The notes under the pieces: model-generated
Told to the model about the DNA's origin: nothing
Databases searched by the model: none
What the model saw: only the letters and a program-made list of their open reading frames with translations
Part shown: piece by piece, positions 60,605-64,000 of the stretch
Position numbering within the stretch: the first letter of the stretch is position 1
Layout: each line of letters opens with the position of its first letter
From: CAXXOK01 sp963674895
GTDB taxonomy: Bacteria > Bacillota > Clostridia > Christensenellales > Aristaeellaceae
Length of the DNA: 64,000 nt
Direction of reading: 5' to 3'
Assembly (NCBI GenBank): GCA_963674895.2
Contig: CAXXCY010000003.1
Span: 992,001-1,056,000, forward strand
Position numbers and translations under genes: made by a program

Positions 60605-60616
60605 ATTATAGCAGAA
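60605..60616 (-). promoter_or_regulatory. extended -10 promoter of EF-G-like gene
   Basis: On the minus strand TG-C-TATAAT (TATAAT at 60605-60610) forms an extended -10 element about 100 bases before the start. A weak TTTATT lies 17 bases upstream. On the plus strand, TACAAT at 60679-60684 may serve the deacetylase gene. Confidence 0.5.
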
Positions 60617-60710
60617 TACCCGTAAAAAATAAAGCGGAATCTGAATGGAATTCTCTGGAATAGCAAACGGCAATCTGTTACAATGTTCAAAATATGCTTT
60701 GGAGGAAACG

Positions 60711-61982
60711 ATGCGCACTTTCCTTGTGGTCTTTTTGCTGGCCGTTTTAGCCGTCACCGTTTTGCCCGGAGCTGCAACGGCAGCGGAATCAACCGTCACG
60801 CTCCGCATTGCGGAGGATGCCGTAAACGGAGGTCTCCCGGTTTCCGTTGTTCTCACGTCGGATCGGCCGATGCCAGGGGATACGGAACTTCTTTTTGCCG
60901 ATTCCCACGGCAATGCCTATACGGCAACCATAAACGGCGGAGAAACGGTAACCGCCGTTTCCATACGGACGCCCGCCGTATCAAAGCACGAAACGATAAC
61001 CTATACGCTCTCACGGGGCGAAGGTTATCAAGCAGGCGCTGCCGATGAGATTGCGCTGTACCCGCTACCGCAGATCGGTTTTTACCAATCCATCTATATC
61101 CGCAAGGTAAACAGCGAGTGCCTGATCGCCGTAACCCTCAAACGGAACACGCTGCTGGAAGACGGGGAATTCGAGCTGCGCGATCAAGAGGGCGAAACCC
61201 TTGCCGTGCTGACCATCAAGGCGAACACCCGGCTTTCGCAGTTCTACTTCAAGTGGACGCCGGACGAAACGCAACAGGGGCGGCACGATCTTTCCGTTTG
61301 GTTCCATGGCATGAACGTGTCCGCAAACGAGGGATATCTGGCCATGGCCGGCGGCGGCCCGCTGGTTGTGCGCAATTACGGCGTAACGGAAAAATTCATC
61401 GCCCTGTCGCTGGACTGCGCCCATCAGTGGGCCTATATCGATGAGTTTCTGGAGATGCTGGACCGGCAGGACGTCAAAGTTACCTTCTTTATGACCGGGT
61501 TCGGAGTCGAAGCACATCCGGACGCCGTGATGCGGATTCTGGAGCACGGCCATGAGCTGGCCAACCATTCCTACTGGCATTATCGCATGGGTGAAATGGA
61601 CGATCTGCTCGCGATCCGGCGGGAGATCCGGTCCGTCAACGATCAGATCGAAGCGCTCACGGGCGTGCGCCCTACGCTCTTCCGCCCGCCGTACGGCTCT
61701 TACGGCAAGTACGTATCCGCCATCTCCCGCGCGGAAGGCTGCGAAGTGATCCTGTGGACCAACGACGCCATGGATTGGGTGGAGGACGCCACAGCGGACT
61801 CTATTTACCGCTGCATCGTCCGCAATCCGGCGCCGGGAAACATCATTCTGGCGCACATTCTCAACCGGGATACCGTCGAAGCGATGGATCGGGCCATTGC
61901 CCATTTCAAAGAGCAGGGCTATCGGCTGGGGACGGTATCGGCGCTCGCGGAGCTTTATCAACAGGAAAACGGAAAGGACTAA
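60711..61982 (+). CDS. exported polysaccharide deacetylase
   Basis: 423 residues. A signal peptide (MRTFLVVFLLAVLAVTV, then ATAAES) leads to about 200 residues of beta-sandwich-like sequence with no assigned family, then a NodB domain at about 230-415. Motif 1 is ALSLDCAHQW: the catalytic Asp235 is kept, but the second, metal-binding Asp is Cys236, a variant also seen in other Bacillota deacetylases (TFDCG type). Motif 2 is NHSYWH (His286, His290), motif 3 RPPYGSY, and motif 4 NDAMDW. It probably removes acetyl groups from wall glycans outside the cell. GGAGG precedes ATG 60711. It overlaps nothing but lies six bases before the next gene. Confidence 0.88.
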   Translation: MRTFLVVFLLAVLAVTVLPGAATAAESTVTLRIAEDAVNGGLPVSVVLTSDRPMPGDTELLFADSHGNAYTATINGGETVTAVSIRTPAVSKHETITYTLSRGEGYQAGAADEIALYPLPQIGFYQSIYIRKVNSECLIAVTLKRNTLLEDGEFELRDQEGETLAVLTIKANTRLSQFYFKWTPDETQQGRHDLSVWFHGMNVSANEGYLAMAGGGPLVVRNYGVTEKFIALSLDCAHQWAYIDEFLEMLDRQDVKVTFFMTGFGVEAHPDAVMRILEHGHELANHSYWHYRMGEMDDLLAIRREIRSVNDQIEALTGVRPTLFRPPYGSYGKYVSAISRAEGCEVILWTNDAMDWVEDATADSIYRCIVRNPAPGNIILAHILNRDTVEAMDRAIAHFKEQGYRLGTVSALAELYQQENGKD

Positions 61983-61988
61983 CGACCG

Positions 61989-62807
61989 ATGAAAAAGGGA
62001 CTTGCACTGCTGCTGCTGACCGCACTTTTATCAGGCGTCGCCGGGGCGAACGCGCTCGTCGCGCAAAACATCCTGCTGGATACCGCGTTCTCCATGCTGG
62101 AAACCGGCAATCCCATCCTGGAACGGTATAACGCTATCACCGGCTCGGACATTCAGGTCCGGTATGAACTGGGGCTTCCCTATTTTTTCGGCGGCAAGAA
62201 ATCAAGCCTGCTGATGACGATCGGCACCGCGCAGGAAACCACAAGGAATTACAGACAAGGCGACCGTTATATTTACGGCTTTGACTGCTCGGGCTATACC
62301 AACTGGATCAACGCCCAAACCGGAAGGCCGAAGCACGACACGCTGGAGTACATGATTACGAAATGGTTTGACTATCGGGATAACCAGCTGCCGCTTAAGG
62401 AGGTTCCTTACGACCAGCTCCGGGAATACCTGCAGGTCGGCGACTATCTGGTCGGCAAAATCCGCGGCCGCCATATCCTGATGTACGTCGGGACGCTCGC
62501 GGATTACGGGTATACCGCCGAGGATGTGCCGGAGCTCGCTGAATACCTGGACTATCCGCTACTGATCAATTGCGGCAGCAACCCGGCGTATAGGGAGCGG
62601 TATGCGAAATACATCGAAGAAAACAATCTCCGGTGCAACACGACCAGCGGCGGCGTATGCTTTTCCATCGTCGGCATGCACGTGGAAGAGGCCGCGCATA
62701 TATATCAAGACACCAAGGAGAATACCTATTATTTCGATCTGAACGGCTACATGCTTACGATTTATGATATCTACGACACCACGTCGTATGTCTGGTTCCG
62801 GCTATAA
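61989..62807 (+). CDS. exported NlpC/P60-like cysteine peptidase
   Basis: 272 residues. The signal peptide is MKKGLALLLLTALLSGVAG. The catalytic domain has Cys100 in GFDCSGYTNWI and His162 in GRHILMYVG, followed by a polar residue region LLINCGSN, so the usual Cys-His-polar triad is present. It likely hydrolyses peptide bonds in peptidoglycan stems. The long spacing between the Cys and the His (62 residues) is larger than in minimal NlpC/P60 domains and suggests an insertion. It starts seven bases after the deacetylase gene, so the two are co-transcribed, and it converges with the amidase gene with a six-base overlap of the stop regions. Confidence 0.88.
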   Translation: MKKGLALLLLTALLSGVAGANALVAQNILLDTAFSMLETGNPILERYNAITGSDIQVRYELGLPYFFGGKKSSLLMTIGTAQETTRNYRQGDRYIYGFDCSGYTNWINAQTGRPKHDTLEYMITKWFDYRDNQLPLKEVPYDQLREYLQVGDYLVGKIRGRHILMYVGTLADYGYTAEDVPELAEYLDYPLLINCGSNPAYRERYAKYIEENNLRCNTTSGGVCFSIVGMHVEEAAHIYQDTKENTYYFDLNGYMLTIYDIYDTTSYVWFRL

Positions 62808-64000
62808 TAACCCGCGGGAAACCGCAATATCGTAGATTCCCTCCGCCATTCCTTCCACCAGCCGTCTCCGGTAAGGCGCGGAGGACAGCAGCACATCTTC
62901 GATCGGGTTGCTCATATACCCCATTTCGATCAGGAAGCTGGGCATCGCCGCCCAGTTGTTCCCGATATACTGGTTGGAAAGCGTAACGTTTCCCCTCGTT
63001 TGCCCCGTGGCTTTCTGCATCGCTGATAGCATCAGATTTCCCATCGCCTCCCAGCCCTCCCGGTCGGCGATGGCCTTGGCATAGTCCGAGCTTATCGGGC
63101 AGAAGATGCCGATACCCTGAGCGGCTTGGTTATCTCGGTAATCGCAGTGCAGGCGCAGGAAGAAATCCGCGTTTGCTTCGGCGGCGATATCGGCGCGGTC
63201 TATATTAGTCAGGTAGATATCCTGCGTTTCCCGGGTCATCACCACGGTTGCGCCCTCTTCCAGCAGCGCATCCCGCAGCATAAACCCGATTTCAAGCACC
63301 ACGATGGATTCCATGCGCCGCGTTACCACGCCGCGCGCCATACCGATGCTGCCGGTATACGTACCGCTCAATCCCGGGCCTTTCGGCTCGGTCAGTATCC
63401 GCCCTGTTTCCTGATGCCCGGGATCGATGCACACGGTAATCCCGGAAAGCCTTCCCGTGCCCTTCTTGCGGGCCGGCGGTACGGGATACCCGGTGCGCAG
63501 CATCACCTCGTAGAGATCGTTGGCGTTTTTGCTGTCGGCCACCGTCAATACGACGTTGTTGTTGTTATAGGTATACGGAAGCGGGAGGATGCCGTCGTAC
63601 CAATAGTCCTCGCCCGCATAGGCTATAACCGTTCCGCTTTCCGTGGAACTCCTGTACTTCAGCAGCAACGCGGCGTGCCCGGGCGCGCGGAAGCGGTACT
63701 GCAGCGCGGATATCAGCGGCGTGATCTCCACGCCGCTCAGTTTCCGGCTTTTGCTTTCATCCGGCAAGGCCAGGTCAGGAAAGGATTGCGGGTCGGCGAC
63801 GGTTTCCGCCCTTGCCGAATGCCTGGCGTAACCCTCCAGCGTTTCGATCGTCACCTTCAGGGGCGACTCTGCGAAAGTGTGCATCAGCGCGATATCTCCC
63901 GCAAACTCCCCGTTCGCCGAAAACACCGTACACCGCGCCGTTTCCGAATCTGTTTTGCACGTCAGCACCAGAAATTCTTCGTCAGCCTGAAAGCTGTAAT
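62802..64000 (-). CDS. N-acetylmuramoyl-L-alanine amidase, 5' end cut by window
   Basis: The frame is open from the stop at 62802 to the window edge; the internal GTG at 63968 is probably not the real start because the upstream codons (YSFQADEEFLVLTC) continue the same beta-rich pattern. At least 399 codons are visible. An N-terminal beta domain (about 190 residues) precedes Amidase_3: VCIDPGHQETG (zinc His), VVLEIGFMLRDAL (zinc Glu), RLHCDYRD (zinc His), and FLIEMGYMSNPIED with the catalytic Glu. It cleaves the amide between MurNAc and L-Ala in peptidoglycan. It converges with the NlpC/P60 gene. Confidence 0.9.
   Translation of the reverse strand, partial: YSFQADEEFLVLTCKTDSETARCTVFSANGEFAGDIALMHTFAESPLKVTIETLEGYARHSARAETVADPQSFPDLALPDESKSRKLSGVEITPLISALQYRFRAPGHAALLLKYRSSTESGTVIAYAGEDYWYDGILPLPYTYNNNNVVLTVADSKNANDLYEVMLRTGYPVPPARKKGTGRLSGITVCIDPGHQETGRILTEPKGPGLSGTYTGSIGMARGVVTRRMESIVVLEIGFMLRDALLEEGATVVMTRETQDIYLTNIDRADIAAEANADFFLRLHCDYRDNQAAQGIGIFCPISSDYAKAIADREGWEAMGNLMLSAMQKATGQTRGNVTLSNQYIGNNWAAMPSFLIEMGYMSNPIEDVLLSSAPYRRRLVEGMAEGIYDIAVSRGLL

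Noticed and set aside
1..64000. Mobile elements, CRISPR arrays, tRNA or rRNA genes
   Set aside because: No transposase, integrase or phage motif, no regularly spaced repeats, and no tRNA-like cloverleaf or rRNA sequence was recognised. Only the small element at 21000-21173 looks repeat-like.

Overview
The window looks like chromosome of an anaerobic Bacillota, most likely a moderately GC-rich member of Clostridia (a Christensenellales- or Oscillospirales-like gut or rumen lineage; this placement is inference). Supporting signs are strong AGGAGG-type ribosome binding sites, frequent TTG and GTG starts, exported binding proteins feeding one-membrane transporters, YesM/YesN-type two-component regulation, and no outer-membrane genes. 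I found no rRNA, tRNA, CRISPR array, transposase, integrase or phage gene. The window cuts a gene at each end.

0-8 kb: a truncated C39-like cysteine peptidase (minus), a thioredoxin/thioredoxin-reductase fusion, and a five-gene Opp/Dpp peptide ABC importer. 8-13.6 kb: a molybdenum hydroxylase (xanthine-dehydrogenase-like) cluster with a MocA-like nucleotidyltransferase, three catalytic subunits, a membrane protein and a THEP1-like NTPase, preceded by a deaminase homologue that has lost its catalytic residues. 13.9-16.1 kb: Ohr peroxidase, and a PadR regulator overlapping a membrane 4Fe-4S protein, controlled by a near-perfect 32-bp palindrome on its promoter.

16.2-25.6 kb (minus): a galactose-type ABC importer (MglB, MglA, and an MglC with a large extra domain), a repeat-like structured element, and a tightly overlapping trio of anchored sugar-binding sensor, YesM kinase and YesN regulator that probably controls it. 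26-34 kb (plus): a compact eight-gene operon covering the whole route from DAHP synthase to chorismate and on to prephenate dehydrogenase and prephenate dehydratase, including an AroE-AroK fusion. 34-39.2 kb (minus): zinc-ribbon membrane protein, DnaJ-domain protein and DUF5685 protein, then DUF5317 and HD-GYP membrane proteins, two micro-ORFs of 25 and 30 codons, and a protein of unknown family. This is the least understood part of the window.

39.4-42.2 kb (minus): an M20 peptidase with two membrane proteins (one DUF5058), probably a peptide or amino-acid unit. 42.5-44.8 kb: a diguanylate cyclase with a LacI-type sugar-binding domain. 45-53.8 kb: an alpha-glucoside system with GH13 alpha-glucosidase, MalG/MalF permeases, a membrane-anchored binding protein on an Ala/Glu-rich stalk, a divergent AraC regulator and a GH65 phosphorylase. 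54.2-57.3 kb: a tripartite tricarboxylate (TctCBA) transporter. 57.4-60.5 kb (minus): a PfkB-family sugar kinase and an EF-G paralogue. 60.7-64 kb: cell-wall enzymes (polysaccharide deacetylase, NlpC/P60 protein, and an N-acetylmuramoyl-alanine amidase cut by the window edge).

A recurring design is visible: in all four multi-gene importer operons the binding-protein gene is separated from the next gene by a strong GC-rich hairpin, which should let the binding protein be made in excess over the membrane parts.
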